This document shows, piece after piece, positions 13,277-22,319 of a DNA stretch of 35,960 nt. Both the position numbers and the translations under genes were made by a program. The DNA is from an uncultured Christensenellaceae bacterium. Lineage in GTDB: Bacteria; Bacillota; Clostridia; Christensenellales; UBA3700. Each line of letters starts with the position of its first letter. The first letter of the stretch is position 1. The stretch covers positions 1 through 35,960 of the forward strand of contig CALWBV010000015.1 in the NCBI GenBank assembly GCA_944376205.1, written 5' to 3'. The notes under the pieces are model-generated. The model did not search any database. It saw nothing but the letters and a program-made list of their open reading frames with translations, and was not told the origin of the DNA.

Positions 13277-15175
13277 TTGGATAAGAAGATACCCGTGTAT
13301 TTGTTTCACGAAGGCACTAATTACGAAACTTACAGATTTATGTCGCCTCACGAGACTGTTTGCGACGGCAGAGAGGGCTGGCGATTCAGAGTATGGGCGC
13401 CTAACGCAAAATCCGTGAGCGTAGTAGGAGATTTCAACGATTGGAACAGAGACAAAAATCCTATGTACAAAATAAGCGACGGTATATGGGAGTGTTTTGT
13501 CGAGGGACTTAAGGTTTACGATATTTATAAATACAGCGTGGAAGCTCCCGACGGCAAGCTGCATCTCAAGGCAGATCCCTATGCGCGTCATAGCGAAACT
13601 TCTCCTGCCAATGCTTCAAAACTCTATAAATCGGAATTCAAGTGGACGGACAAGTCCTGGATAAATGAACGTGAAAAATACGATCCTTTCCGTGCGCCGA
13701 TTAATATTTACGAGGTGCATTTGGGAAGCTGGCGGAGATATGCCGACGGAAATATCCTCAACTATAAGGATCTTGCCGACGAACTTGTGGATTACGTCAA
13801 GGATATGGGATATACTCATATAGAGATTTTGCCTATAAGCGAATATCCTTTCGAGGGAAGCTGGGGCTATCAGGTGAGCGGCATGTTTGCGCCTACGTCG
13901 CGTTACGGTACCCCGGACGATTTTAAGTATTTCGTCAACAAGTGTCACAAAAACAAAATCGGAGTAATACTCGACTGGGTATGCGCACATTTTCCCAAGG
14001 ACGAATTCGGACTTTACGAATTCGACGGTACGTCTTGTTACGAATATTCCGACCCTCTCAAACAAGAACACAAAGAGTGGGGTACGAGGGTATTCGATTA
14101 CGGTAAAAAAGAAGTACAGTCGTTTTTGGTATCGTCTGCCGATTTCTGGGTAAGCGAATACCATGTAGACGGAATAAGAGTCGATGCGGTTGCGTCGATG
14201 TTGTATCTTGACTACAACAGACGCGGAGGCGAATGGCGTCCCAACGCATTCGGCGGAAACTATAATCTCGAAGCCATAGATTTTCTGAAAAAACTCAACA
14301 CTCATATGTTGACCAAATTCAAGGGACTTTTGATGATCGCCGAGGAATCGACGGCTTTCCCCAACGTTACCAAGCCTGCGCACGACAACGGACTCGGGTT
14401 CAATTTCAAATGGAATATGGGCTGGATGAACGATATGTTGAGCTATATGGTTCTCGATCCGTTTTTCAGAAAAGACAATCACAACAAAATCACTTTCTCA
14501 ATAACATACGCATACAGCGAGAATTATATCCTTCCTCTTTCGCATGACGAGGTGGTGCACGGAAAATGTTCGCTGCTAAACAAAATGCCGGGAGAATATG
14601 ACGACAAATTCAACGGACTTAAAGCGTTTTTCGGCTTTACTATGGCACACCCCGGAAAGAAACTCTTGTTTATGGGCGGCGAGTTCGGACAATTTATCGA
14701 ATGGGATTATAAAAAACAGCTCGATTGGTTTTTGCTAGACTACGACAGTCACAGACATCTTCACGAATTCGTAAAAGACCTCAACAAATATTATTTCGAA
14801 CACAGAGAGATGTATTATCTCGACACTACTTATGACGGATTCAAGTGGATCTGCGTAGACGACAATACCCAGAATATCGTATCGTTTATGAGAAGCGACG
14901 GCGAGGGTAATTATACAATTGCCGTTGTCAACTTTTCGCCTGTCACACGTGAAGATTATTGTATGGGCGTGCCTGAAAAACGTGTTTACAAAACGGCGCT
15001 TTCAAGTGACGATAAAAAGTACGGCGGAGAGAGCGAAAGCGTGCATTATACGGCGCTTAAGGGCGAAATGCACGGATATCCGTATCATATATCGATGACT
15101 ATCCCCGGCAACAGCGTGACCTATATCACTCCTGCGAGAAAAGTCAAAAAGCAATCCATTAGTTTGCAGAAATAG
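13277..15175 (+). CDS. glgB: 1,4-alpha-glucan branching enzyme (GH13)
   Basis: The 632-residue enzyme makes alpha-1,6 branches in glycogen by cutting and re-attaching alpha-1,4 segments. It has a CBM48 domain (about 20-120, with RFRVWAPNAKSVSVVGDFNDW spread over 36-56), a GH13 barrel and a C-terminal beta domain. Conserved regions are ILDWVCAHFP (231-240), GIRVDAVASM (nucleophile Asp303), MIAEEST (acid/base Glu356) and LSHDEVVHGK (Asp424). It lacks the extra N-terminal domain of enterobacterial GlgB (about 730 residues). The start is TTG at 13277: AAGGAG lies eight bases upstream and no ATG fits. It opens the glycogen cluster with its own promoter and a hairpin after the stop. Confidence 0.96.
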   Translation: MDKKIPVYLFHEGTNYETYRFMSPHETVCDGREGWRFRVWAPNAKSVSVVGDFNDWNRDKNPMYKISDGIWECFVEGLKVYDIYKYSVEAPDGKLHLKADPYARHSETSPANASKLYKSEFKWTDKSWINEREKYDPFRAPINIYEVHLGSWRRYADGNILNYKDLADELVDYVKDMGYTHIEILPISEYPFEGSWGYQVSGMFAPTSRYGTPDDFKYFVNKCHKNKIGVILDWVCAHFPKDEFGLYEFDGTSCYEYSDPLKQEHKEWGTRVFDYGKKEVQSFLVSSADFWVSEYHVDGIRVDAVASMLYLDYNRRGGEWRPNAFGGNYNLEAIDFLKKLNTHMLTKFKGLLMIAEESTAFPNVTKPAHDNGLGFNFKWNMGWMNDMLSYMVLDPFFRKDNHNKITFSITYAYSENYILPLSHDEVVHGKCSLLNKMPGEYDDKFNGLKAFFGFTMAHPGKKLLFMGGEFGQFIEWDYKKQLDWFLLDYDSHRHLHEFVKDLNKYYFEHREMYYLDTTYDGFKWICVDDNTQNIVSFMRSDGEGNYTIAVVNFSPVTREDYCMGVPEKRVYKTALSSDDKKYGGESESVHYTALKGEMHGYPYHISMTIPGNSVTYITPARKVKKQSISLQK

Positions 15176-15186
15176 CTATAAGACAT

Positions 15187-15224
15187 AAAAACATATAAAT
15201 AAACAAGGGGATTTATATGTTTTT
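15187..15224 (+). terminator. Hairpin after glgB
   Basis: AAAAACATATAAAT and ATTTATATGTTTTT form a perfect 14-bp AT-rich stem around a 10-base loop. The T run is within the arm only, so termination before glgC may be partial. The 130 bases from here to glgC hold no other clear element. Confidence 0.6.
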
Positions 15225-15356
15225 AGAGATATCTTTGAAAAAAGAGAAATATAAAAAGAGAAACAAAATAATAAAATATCAACAGCATATACGCATATTT
15301 ATATGACTTGTAAAATAAAATCCTTTGGGACTATTACAGGGAAATAAGGAGGAAAA

Positions 15357-16550
15357 ATGTACACAAACAAAAAAGAATGTATCGCAATGTTGCTGGCAGG
15401 CGGACAGGGAACGAGACTGTATTCTCTCACGAGAGATTTGGCAAAACCCGCGGTATCTTTCGGCGGTAAGTACAGAATTATCGACTTTCCGCTCTCAAAC
15501 TGTATCAATTCCAATATTGATACCATAGGCGTGCTTACCCAGTACAAGCCTTTTGACCTCAATCAGTATATAGGCAACGGTCAGCCTTGGGACCTCGACA
15601 GACTCAACGGCGGCGTATTTGTTTTGCCTCCGTACATGAAAGGCGAAACATCGGATTGGTACAAGGGCACTGCAAACGCTATATATCAGAATATAGAATT
15701 TGTGGACAAGTTTTCCCCCGAATACGTACTTATACTTTCGGGCGACCATATCTACAAGATGGACTATTCGCAAATGCTTGCATATCACAAGGAGAAAGGC
15801 GCAGATTGTACGATAGCAGTTATCAACGTATCTATCGAGGAAGCTTCGAGATTCGGTATAATGAATACGCACGAAGACAATTCTGTGTACGAATTCGAGG
15901 AAAAGCCCAAGAAACCCAAGAGTACCAACGCATCCATGGGCATATACATTTTCAACTGGGCAAAACTGCGTAAATATCTTATCGAGGACGAAAACGACAA
16001 GACGTCGTCCAACGACTTCGGTAAAAACATTATCCCCAACATGCTCAAGGACGGACAGAAACTGTTTGCGTATAAGTTCTCCGGATATTGGAAGGATGTA
16101 GGTACGATATCTTCGCTGTGGGAAGCGAATATGGATGTGCTCAACGACAACAAGGGAATAAATCTCGACGACAGCAGCTGGAAGATTTATGCACGTAACA
16201 CGGCTGAACCTCCTCACTATGTCGGCAACGATGCCGTTATAAGAAATTCGCTTGTCACAGAGGGTTGCAAAATCAACGGAAAGGTTTCTGACAGCGTGCT
16301 TTCCACGGGTGTGGAAATCTGCGAAGGAGCGGTAGTCGAAGACAGTACCATAATGCCCAATGCCAAGATATGCAAGGGCGCAGTGGTAAAATACGCTATC
16401 GTAGGCAACAACGCAGTTATAGGCGAAAACGCAGTAGTAGGCGGCAGACAAGACGGCATGGTTGACGGACAGTGGCAGATTACGGTAGTGGGACCCAACG
16501 CAAAAGTCGCCCCCAAGACGGTGGTACCCGTTAAAGCAATGGTGGATTGA
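15357..16550 (+). CDS. glgC: Glucose-1-phosphate adenylyltransferase, catalytic subunit
   Basis: The 397-residue enzyme makes ADP-glucose and pyrophosphate from ATP and glucose-1-phosphate, the committed step of bacterial glycogen synthesis. The nucleotidyltransferase domain has the intact loop [11 protein letters not shown] (15-25), [16 protein letters not shown] (30-45) and the metal-binding [11 protein letters not shown] (Asp130, Asp136). The C-terminal part, from about residue 280, is a left-handed beta-helix with hexapeptide repeats. AAGGAGG four bases upstream fixes the ATG. glgD follows 13 bases later with its own GAGGAGG. Family knowledge says Firmicute GlgC is often activated by GlgD. 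Confidence 0.97.
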   Translation: MYTNKKECIAMLLAGGQGTRLYSLTRDLAKPAVSFGGKYRIIDFPLSNCINSNIDTIGVLTQYKPFDLNQYIGNGQPWDLDRLNGGVFVLPPYMKGETSDWYKGTANAIYQNIEFVDKFSPEYVLILSGDHIYKMDYSQMLAYHKEKGADCTIAVINVSIEEASRFGIMNTHEDNSVYEFEEKPKKPKSTNASMGIYIFNWAKLRKYLIEDENDKTSSNDFGKNIIPNMLKDGQKLFAYKFSGYWKDVGTISSLWEANMDVLNDNKGINLDDSSWKIYARNTAEPPHYVGNDAVIRNSLVTEGCKINGKVSDSVLSTGVEICEGAVVEDSTIMPNAKICKGAVVKYAIVGNNAVIGENAVVGGRQDGMVDGQWQITVVGPNAKVAPKTVVPVKAMVD

Positions 16551-16563
16551 GGAGGAGAAAAAT

Positions 16564-17676
16564 ATGAATAACGCAATGAGTATAATTTTCGCAAGCGACA
16601 ACGAGTCAAAGCTCAATGAACTTACCTTGCACCGTACCACGGCTTCTCTTCCTTTCTGCGGCAGATACAGATGTATAGACTTTATGTTGTCAAATCTCGT
16701 CAACAGCAGCATTACCACGATAGGAATAATCACGAGAAGCAACTATTCGTCTTTGATGGACCATATACGAATGGGCAGAGACTGGGACCTCAACAGAAAA
16801 AACAGCGGTATAGCGGTATTCCCCCCTTACGCTTCAAACACGTCTCACAACGTGTTCAAAGGTAAGATAGAAGCGCTTTACGGCATAATGGACTACATGG
16901 AAAATTCCGACGACGAATATGTTATAGTTACCAACAGCAACATTATCGCTAGTATAGATTTTGACGAAGTTTATGCCGAACATCTGGCAAAGAATGCCGA
17001 TATAACGATGTTGACATATACGGCAAAACCCACAACGTCCAAGAGAGTACTCGTTGAGAGCGACAAGGACGGTATGGTGACGGGCATGAAGATCACGCGT
17101 ACCGCAAGCAATCAAGAATGCGAAATTGCGCTCAACTGTTACATTTTCAAAAGAACGCAGCTCATGTCTCTCATTACCGAAAATTACGAGAGAGGCAGAA
17201 TAGATCTCGAAAAAGACATCTTGCAGGCAAATATCGACAAGTTGAGAATTTATGCGCACAAGGTAGAAGGACATGCTTCTATAATCGACGACGTCAAATC
17301 CTATTATACGGAAAGCATGGCAATACTCGACAACGATATCCGCAACAGCTTGTTCTATAGCGTAGGCAAAGTCTTTACAAAGGTTAAGGACAGCGTACCT
17401 ACAAGATATTGCGAAGGGGCAAAAGTAGTCAACTCCCTTATCGCCGACGGCTGCAAGATAAACGGAAAAGTCGAAAATTCGATTCTTTTCCGTGGAGTCA
17501 TCGTAGAAGACGGCGTTGTAATAAGAGACAGCATAGTAATGGAGGGCGGGCATATCATGAAAGGTTCGAGACTCAACTATGCGATCACGGATAAAAACGT
17601 TACCGTTACCGAAGACAAGTCTTTGAGCGGTTCGGAAAATTATCCTGTGGTAGTAGTAAAAAATAAGACGGTATGA
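16564..17676 (+). CDS. glgD: GlgD, non-catalytic ADP-glucose pyrophosphorylase subunit
   Basis: The 370-residue protein is a paralogue of GlgC with the same nucleotidyltransferase and beta-helix domains. It has lost the catalytic signatures: the GGxGTRL loop is replaced by FASDNESKLNEL (9-20) and the metal-binding GDH by VTNSNIIAS (122-130). The fold-conserved FCGRYRCIDFMLSN (31-44) and MGRDWDLNRKNSG (70-82) remain. In Firmicutes GlgD joins GlgC in a heteromer and raises its activity; that role is inferred here from family and position. A terminator-like hairpin follows its stop, before glgA. Confidence 0.94.
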   Translation: MNNAMSIIFASDNESKLNELTLHRTTASLPFCGRYRCIDFMLSNLVNSSITTIGIITRSNYSSLMDHIRMGRDWDLNRKNSGIAVFPPYASNTSHNVFKGKIEALYGIMDYMENSDDEYVIVTNSNIIASIDFDEVYAEHLAKNADITMLTYTAKPTTSKRVLVESDKDGMVTGMKITRTASNQECEIALNCYIFKRTQLMSLITENYERGRIDLEKDILQANIDKLRIYAHKVEGHASIIDDVKSYYTESMAILDNDIRNSLFYSVGKVFTKVKDSVPTRYCEGAKVVNSLIADGCKINGKVENSILFRGVIVEDGVVIRDSIVMEGGHIMKGSRLNYAITDKNVTVTEDKSLSGSENYPVVVVKNKTV

Positions 17677-17687
17677 CAAAAAATACG

Positions 17688-17716
17688 AGACGTTTCGCTT
17701 GAGCGAAGCGTCTTTG
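17688..17716 (+). terminator. Hairpin between glgD and glgA
   Basis: AGACGTTTCGC and GCGAAGCGTCT pair over 11 bases with one G-T pair around TTGA, followed by TTTG. The weak tail suggests a partial terminator lowering glgA expression, or an RNA-processing site. Confidence 0.55.
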
Positions 17717-17752
17717 TAAAAACAGATTTTATAAGTCGTAAAAGGAGGACCT

Positions 17753-19444
17753 ATGGCAGAAACCAAGACAACATCTAAAAAAACTGCGGTTAAGTCTCAA
17801 AAGACAAAACCTATTGACGAAGAGATTAAAAAGAGTGCCGCTCAGGCAAAACCTGCCGAGAGCGTGAATAAATCTGCGGCAAAATCGGACGATAAGGCCG
17901 TCAAAGCCCAAAAGATCAAATCTGAAGAAAATAAAACGGTCTGTCCGAAGATTAAAGAAGAAGCGTGCGAAAAGAAGCCTTTGCAAGAGGAAACTCAACA
18001 AAAGGCATACGGATTTTCCAAGAAAATTTTGTTTGCTACAAGCGAGGCTGTGCCTTTCATAAAGACGGGCGGACTTGCCGACGTAGCGGGAGCACTTCCC
18101 AAAGCGCTTGTCGACAGCGGAATCGATTGCAGAGTAATTCTCCCTCTCTATATGGATATAAAGAGCGAACAGAGAGAAAAGTTTGAATTTTTGGGCAATA
18201 TTTACGTGCAGCTTTCGTGGAGATATCAGTATTGCGGACTTTTCAAGACTGTCTACAACGGCGTGACGTATTATTTTATCGACAATGAATTCTATTTCAA
18301 ACGCAGCGGTTTGTACGGCTACTATGACGACGGCGAAAGATTTGCGTTTTTTGCAAAAGCCGTTATCGAGAGTATCAAGCTTATGCAAGGATTTGTGCCC
18401 GATATCATTCATTCCAACGACTGGCAGACGGCGCTTATACCCGTATTCCTCGATGTATTTTACAGAGGCGACGACACTTATAAATATATAAAGACCGTAT
18501 TTACTATCCATAATATAGAATTCCAGGGAAGATACAGCGGATATATGTCCGGCGACGTGCTCGGACTTCCCGATTGGGCAAGAGAATATGTGGATTATTC
18601 GGGCGACGTCAATTATATGAAGGGCGGTATCGAAAGAGCCAATAAAGTTACCACTGTGTCAAATACTTATGCGCATGAAATACTCAATTCGTATTTCGGT
18701 TACGGTATGAACAATATTCTCGTCAACAGACAATACAAGCTGTCGGGCATTATCAACGGCATAGATACCAAGCTCAACGATCCCAAGACGGATAAATTCG
18801 CATTCAAAAATTACGATTTGTCCACTATTGGGGACAAGGTGCAGAATAAACTTGCCTTGCAGGAACTTTTGAGTCTGCCTGTGGATAAGGATATTCCTAT
18901 GATAGGCATGGTCGGAAGACTTACGCATCAAAAGGGACTCGATTTGCTTGAACCCGTACTTACCAGAATTCTCGATATGGGCGTGCAACTTATAGTGCTA
19001 GGTACGGGCGATTATAAATACGAAGAAATGCTTCGCAACGTGCAGACGAGGTATCCTTCCAACTTAAGAGGACTTATCACGTTCTCGAGCGATCTTGCAA
19101 GCAAGATTTATTGTGCGAGCGATATGTTCCTTATGCCGTCGAAATTTGAGCCTTGCGGTTTGAGCCAAATGATTGCAATGCGTTACGGTTCGCTGCCTAT
19201 AGTCAGAGAGACGGGCGGACTTAAGGATACCGTAATCCCTTACGATCACACTACGGGCAAGGGAACGGGCTTTACGTTCTATTCTTACAATGCCTACGAT
19301 TTGCTCAACGCCGTTGAGAGGGCGGTAGGTATGTACAGAGACTACAAAGAGGACTGGGCGAAGATAGTCAAAAACGCTATGACGCAGGACTTCAGCTGGC
19401 AAAATATATCCAAGAGATATATAGAATTGTATAAGCAGTTGTAA
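17753..19444 (+). CDS. glgA: Glycogen synthase (GT5) with long charged N-terminal tail
   Basis: The 563-residue enzyme transfers glucose from ADP-glucose to the non-reducing ends of alpha-1,4-glucan. The GT5 core starts only at residue 91 (KILFATSEAVPFIKTGGLAD), with the ADP-glucose-binding KTGGL at 104-108; most bacterial GlgA start within a few residues of that point. Residues 1-88 are a Lys/Ala/Glu/Ser-rich low-complexity tail with no signal peptide. The second Rossmann domain carries GMVGRLTHQKGLD and PSKFEPCGLSQM. AAGGAGG before ATG 17753 makes the tail a genuine part of the reading frame. It follows glgD by 76 bases with a hairpin between. Confidence 0.95.
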   Translation: MAETKTTSKKTAVKSQKTKPIDEEIKKSAAQAKPAESVNKSAAKSDDKAVKAQKIKSEENKTVCPKIKEEACEKKPLQEETQQKAYGFSKKILFATSEAVPFIKTGGLADVAGALPKALVDSGIDCRVILPLYMDIKSEQREKFEFLGNIYVQLSWRYQYCGLFKTVYNGVTYYFIDNEFYFKRSGLYGYYDDGERFAFFAKAVIESIKLMQGFVPDIIHSNDWQTALIPVFLDVFYRGDDTYKYIKTVFTIHNIEFQGRYSGYMSGDVLGLPDWAREYVDYSGDVNYMKGGIERANKVTTVSNTYAHEILNSYFGYGMNNILVNRQYKLSGIINGIDTKLNDPKTDKFAFKNYDLSTIGDKVQNKLALQELLSLPVDKDIPMIGMVGRLTHQKGLDLLEPVLTRILDMGVQLIVLGTGDYKYEEMLRNVQTRYPSNLRGLITFSSDLASKIYCASDMFLMPSKFEPCGLSQMIAMRYGSLPIVRETGGLKDTVIPYDHTTGKGTGFTFYSYNAYDLLNAVERAVGMYRDYKEDWAKIVKNAMTQDFSWQNISKRYIELYKQL

Positions 19445-19540
19445 ATATTATACAAAACGGCATAAATTTTTATAAAATATTAATTTATTATAAAAAAACC
19501 GTTAAAAGTTTGATTAATTATAGCTAAAAATCAAAATTTA

Positions 19541-19549
19541 TGATATAAT
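19541..19549 (+). promoter_or_regulatory. Extended -10 promoter of glgP
   Basis: TGATATAAT is an extended -10 without an obvious -35 at the right distance. The surrounding TTATGATATAATTTTA is identical to that of glgB. Confidence 0.6.
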
Positions 19550-19564
19550 TTTAATAGCTAAATA

Positions 19565-19603
19565 TTTGTATCCGCTTCGGAAACCCTTCCGGAGCGGACA
19601 AAT
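19565..19603 (+). promoter_or_regulatory. 5' leader hairpin of glgP
   Basis: TCCGCTTCGGAA (19571-19582) and TTCCGGAGCGGA (19587-19598) form a 12-bp stem with one G-T pair around ACCC, extended by TTTGT/ACAAA with a bulge. It begins about ten bases after the predicted transcription start and has no T tail, so it is not a terminator. It could stabilise the message or bind a regulator. Confidence 0.55.
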
Positions 19604-19639
19604 TCGAGTCAAAATCCACTAATTTAACGGAGAAAACAC

Positions 19640-22096
19640 ATGGATAACAAAGAGCTTAAAAAAATGGTGGCGCTCAAGTGCCAGACATATTTCGGACGCA
19701 CGGTAGAAAACGCCAGCAAAACGCAGTTGTACAGAGCTATCTGCATGACGGTCAGAGATATTCTTACCGACAAGCGTCTGGACTTTAAGCAAAAGAGGCT
19801 TGAACAGGGCGCAAAACAGGTCTATTATATGTCGATGGAATTTTTGCTCGGCAGATCGTTGAAAAACCATCTTTTCAATCTCAATCTTACAAAGGAATTC
19901 GACGATATATGCAAGGATCTCGGATATACGATAGAAGATATGTACGCTATCGAGCCTGATGCGGGGCTCGGCAACGGTGGTCTCGGAAGACTTGCCGCAG
20001 CTTATATGGAATCTCTCACAAATCTCAATTACGTTGCGAGCGGTTTTTCAATCAGATACGATTACGGTATTTTCAAGCAGAAGATAGAAAACGGTTGGCA
20101 GGTCGAACTTCCTGACGAATGGTTGGAAAACGGCGACGTATGGCTGTCTCCCCGTATGGAAGATACATTTACCGTCAAGTTCGGCGGAAGAATAGAAGAA
20201 AGATGGGAACAGGACAGACTTTATGTAGACCAGAAAGATTGCTATACCGTTGAGGCTATTCCTTACGATATGAATATCAGCGGCTATGACGTACCCGCAG
20301 TCAACAAGTTGAGATTGTGGACGGCAAAGGCGCCCGTCGATTTCGATATGAAACTGTTTGCAGAGGGCGAATACGTCAAGTCTCTCGAGCAAAAAGCGTT
20401 GGCAGAGAGTATATGTAAAGTGCTTTATCCTGCCGACCACCATCAGGAAGGCAAGATGCTCCGACTCAAGCAGCAGTATTTCTTTGTTTCTGCTTCCATT
20501 CAGTCTATTCTCAAGAAGCACCTCAAAGACTACAAGACTCTCGACTCGTTGCCCGATAAGGTAGCCATACACATCAACGACACGCACCCCACGCTCTGTA
20601 TTCCCGAGCTCATGAGATTGCTTCTCGACGAATACGGTTTCACTTGGGACAAGGCATGGAGCATAGTCAAACGTACGATTTCTTATACCAACCATACTGT
20701 TATGGCGGAAGCTCTCGAGAAGTGGCCTGAAGGTCTTTTCAGACAGCTTCTTCCCAGAATATATCAGATCGTATGCGAAATCAACAGAAGATTTACCGAT
20801 GAATTGTGGGCATTCTATCCCAACGATTACCGCAAAGTAGAATACAACGCTATTCTCTCAAACGGTCAGGTAAAAATGGCAAATCTCTGTCTTGCGGCTT
20901 CTCATACCGTCAACGGCGTTTCGGCATTGCACTCGCAGATACTCAAAGACGAAGTGTTCAGAGATTACTACAATATGCATCCCGAGATGTTTACCAACGT
21001 AACCAACGGTATCACATACAGAAGATGGCTTTGTCAGTCCAATCCTTTGCTCAGCGAATATATTTCTAAACTTATAGGCGACGGATTCAAGAAGGATGCC
21101 GACAAGCTCAAAGATCTCGAGAAATTTGCCGACGACAAAAAGGTTCTCGACAAGATTATGGAGATTAAGAGACAAAACAAGGTCAGACTTGCAGAATATA
21201 TCAAAGAGGCAAACGGCATAGAAGTCGATCCCGATTCCATTTTCGACGTACAGGTCAAGAGATTGCATGAGTATAAGCGTCAGCTTCTCAATGCTTTGCA
21301 TATTCTCGATTTGTATTACAGACTCAAGCAGAATCCCGACCTCGATGTAAAGCCCCGTACTTATATTTTCGGGGCTAAAGCCGCACCCAGCTATTATATG
21401 GCAAAGCAGATTATAAGACTTATCCATTCTTTGGGAGATCTTATCAACAACGATCCCGATATCAACGGCAAACTCAAAGTCGTTTATATCGAAAACTATC
21501 GTGTTACTCTTGCAGAAATCATTATGCCTGCGTCGGACGTTTCCGAACAGATATCCATTGCAGGTAAGGAAGCAAGCGGTACGGGTAATATGAAGTTTAT
21601 GATAAACGGCGCCGTAACAATGGGTACCATGGACGGAGCTAACATAGAGATTTACGACAACGTAGGCAAGGACAATATCTTTATCTTCGGTCTTCTTGCC
21701 AGCGAAATCAACGAGCTCAATCGCAAGGGCTACAATCCTCGCGAATATTACAACAACAATCCTCGCATCAAAGCGGTTATCGACGGTTTGAGAGGCGGTA
21801 TTGCAGGCGTCAACTACGGTGAAATCGCAGACAGCCTCATATCCAGCGACACATACAAGGTTCTTGCCGACTTCCAGTCTTACTGCGATTGCCAGGACAG
21901 ACTCGACAAGGCTTACAGAGACAAGTATGCGTGGGCAAAGATGAGCTTGCTTAATACGGCAAACGCAGGTTTCTTCTCCTCCGACAGAAGCGTCAAGGAA
22001 TACGCAGACAGAATCTGGAAGATGAAGCCCGTAGATTACTCCAAGTCTGCCAAGGTTGAAAAAGAAAAAAACGTAAAAAAGAGCGTTAAAAAATAA
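19640..22096 (+). CDS. glgP: Glycogen/maltodextrin phosphorylase (GT35)
   Basis: The 818-residue enzyme uses phosphate to release glucose-1-phosphate from alpha-1,4-glucan ends and carries pyridoxal phosphate. Clear family motifs are EPDAGLGNGGLGRLAA (105-120), HINDTHPTL (311-319) and EASGTGNMKFMINGA, where Lys652 is the expected PLP-bound lysine. The length matches the family except for a basic C-terminal tail (SAKVEKEKNVKKSVKK). CGGAG seven bases before the ATG sets the start. It has its own promoter and leader hairpin, so it can be regulated apart from the synthesis genes, while a shared -10 block suggests common timing with glgB. Confidence 0.97.
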   Translation: MDNKELKKMVALKCQTYFGRTVENASKTQLYRAICMTVRDILTDKRLDFKQKRLEQGAKQVYYMSMEFLLGRSLKNHLFNLNLTKEFDDICKDLGYTIEDMYAIEPDAGLGNGGLGRLAAAYMESLTNLNYVASGFSIRYDYGIFKQKIENGWQVELPDEWLENGDVWLSPRMEDTFTVKFGGRIEERWEQDRLYVDQKDCYTVEAIPYDMNISGYDVPAVNKLRLWTAKAPVDFDMKLFAEGEYVKSLEQKALAESICKVLYPADHHQEGKMLRLKQQYFFVSASIQSILKKHLKDYKTLDSLPDKVAIHINDTHPTLCIPELMRLLLDEYGFTWDKAWSIVKRTISYTNHTVMAEALEKWPEGLFRQLLPRIYQIVCEINRRFTDELWAFYPNDYRKVEYNAILSNGQVKMANLCLAASHTVNGVSALHSQILKDEVFRDYYNMHPEMFTNVTNGITYRRWLCQSNPLLSEYISKLIGDGFKKDADKLKDLEKFADDKKVLDKIMEIKRQNKVRLAEYIKEANGIEVDPDSIFDVQVKRLHEYKRQLLNALHILDLYYRLKQNPDLDVKPRTYIFGAKAAPSYYMAKQIIRLIHSLGDLINNDPDINGKLKVVYIENYRVTLAEIIMPASDVSEQISIAGKEASGTGNMKFMINGAVTMGTMDGANIEIYDNVGKDNIFIFGLLASEINELNRKGYNPREYYNNNPRIKAVIDGLRGGIAGVNYGEIADSLISSDTYKVLADFQSYCDCQDRLDKAYRDKYAWAKMSLLNTANAGFFSSDRSVKEYADRIWKMKPVDYSKSAKVEKEKNVKKSVKK

Positions 22097-22113
22097 TCGC
22101 CGACACAATGATT

Positions 22114-22148
22114 AAAAAGGGCCTTGCAAAACAAGGTCCTTTTGTTTT
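22114..22148 (+). terminator. Terminator after glgP
   Basis: AAAAGGGCCTTG and CAAGGTCCTTTT form a 12-bp stem with one G-T pair around CAAAA, followed by GTTTTG. Confidence 0.8.
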
Positions 22149-22180
22149 GCGTTTTTTAGCACGCTTTTTTGTCCAACGTA

Positions 22181-22209
22181 TTGCAAAAGCAAGCTTATTA
22201 ATTTATAAT
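22181..22209 (+). promoter_or_regulatory. Promoter of the GH13 amylase gene
   Basis: TTGCAA (22181-22186) and TATAAT (22204-22209) are 17 bases apart, leaving a 100-base leader. Confidence 0.75.
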
Positions 22210-22319
22210 ATATACGGTAAATATCAGTAAATACGAAACTAGGATTCATTGCGTGCAACTTTAGGGCGGTGCTTACAAGTTGATTGCAATGCAGGCAATG
22301 GAAACGGTAAAGGAAGACT

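Noticed and set aside
15495..16742. Long minus-strand frame opposite glgC and glgD
   Set aside because: It is antisense to two well-supported genes, with no start signal or recognisable domain; shadow frame.
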